In this document: positions 63,879 to 64,000 of the stretch, in pieces
Numbering within the stretch: position 1 is the stretch's first letter
Layout: the number at the start of each line of letters is the position of its first letter
Assembly: GCF_009914055.1 (NCBI RefSeq)
Contig: NZ_CP028271.1
Span: forward strand, 4,588,001-4,652,000
Source of the DNA: Mixta intestinalis
GTDB taxonomy: Bacteria; Pseudomonadota; Gammaproteobacteria; Enterobacterales; Enterobacteriaceae
Direction of reading: 5' to 3'
DNA length: 64,000 bases
Position numbers and translations under genes: made by a program
Notes under the pieces: model-generated
The model's input: only the letters and a program-made list of their open reading frames with translations
Databases searched by the model: none
What the model was told of the DNA's origin: nothing

Positions 63879-64000
63879 ATGGTAATCAATAGGTTATTAA
63901 TTATTTCGGCGGCGATTTTATTCAGCGCAAGCGCCGGTGCAGAAGAGATCGGCTCAGTGGATACGGTATTTAAGATGTTTGGGCCCGATCATAAAATTGT
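63879..64000 (+). CDS. creA: CreA protein, 5' part only
   Basis: About 40 residues before the window ends. Start ATG at 63879 (MVINRLLIISAAILFSASAGAEE): a signal peptide ending near residue 22, then EEIGSVDTVFKMFGPDHKI, the conserved mature CreA start. It is a periplasmic protein of unknown role next to rob in E. coli also. An out-of-frame ATG at 63868 closes after five codons. Confidence 0.9.
   Translation, partial: MVINRLLIISAAILFSASAGAEEIGSVDTVFKMFGPDHKI

Overview
The window looks like a chromosomal segment of an Enterobacterales bacterium, most likely Erwiniaceae (Pantoea, Mixta or Erwinia-like). The evidence is a run of E. coli-like housekeeping genes in near E. coli order (prfC, osmY, ytjA, yjjU, yjjV, deoCABD, smp, serB, radA, nadR ... 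ettA ... slt, trpR, yjjX, gpmB, rob, creA) joined to a large type VI secretion (T6SS) locus. The genus is an inference from gene content and style; no search was run.

Region 1 (1-23.3 kb) is a T6SS locus, all on the + strand: the 3' part of tssM, then tagF, tssA, tssB, tssC; an AT-rich island holding hcp, a muramidase-type effector, its probable immunity gene, two LprI-like proteins and a small membrane protein; then tagH (FHA), pppA (phosphatase), an unrecognised periplasmic protein gene, tagJ, tssE, tssF, tssG, tssH (clpV) and ppkA (kinase). PpkA, PppA, TagH and TagF together indicate threonine-phosphorylation control of firing. tssJ, tssK and tssL are not seen and presumably lie upstream of the window.

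Region 2 (23.6-36.9 kb) is an effector island: a vgrG with a C-terminal toxin-like extension after a Ser-Pro hexanucleotide repeat, two secreted proteins of unknown family (at least one probably immunity), a DUF1795/Eag-type chaperone, and a prePAAR-PAAR-Rhs effector gene. The rhs gene is broken by one in-frame TAG about 310 codons before its end. The toxin tip and its overlapping immunity gene follow intact. Beyond them lies a 3.8-kb graveyard of displaced rhs 3' ends: an ADP-ribosyltransferase-like tip with immunity gene, a decayed second copy of the first toxin/immunity pair, and two more toxin tails, each overlapping an intact immunity-like gene (one Imm8-like).

Region 3 (36.9-64 kb) is mostly conserved chromosome. 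The deoCABD operon for deoxynucleoside catabolism has a readable control region: two CRP-like sites, a GTTGCG direct repeat between them that fits CytR, and a DeoR palindrome. The deoR gene itself lies only about 10 kb downstream. nadR appears frameshifted near its 3' end. A LysR gene with a long AT-rich leader and a divergent pair (zinc-type alcohol dehydrogenase/LysR) sit between nadR and ettA. trpR carries a perfect palindromic operator. The window ends inside creA. No tRNA, rRNA, CRISPR array, integrase or transposase was recognised.
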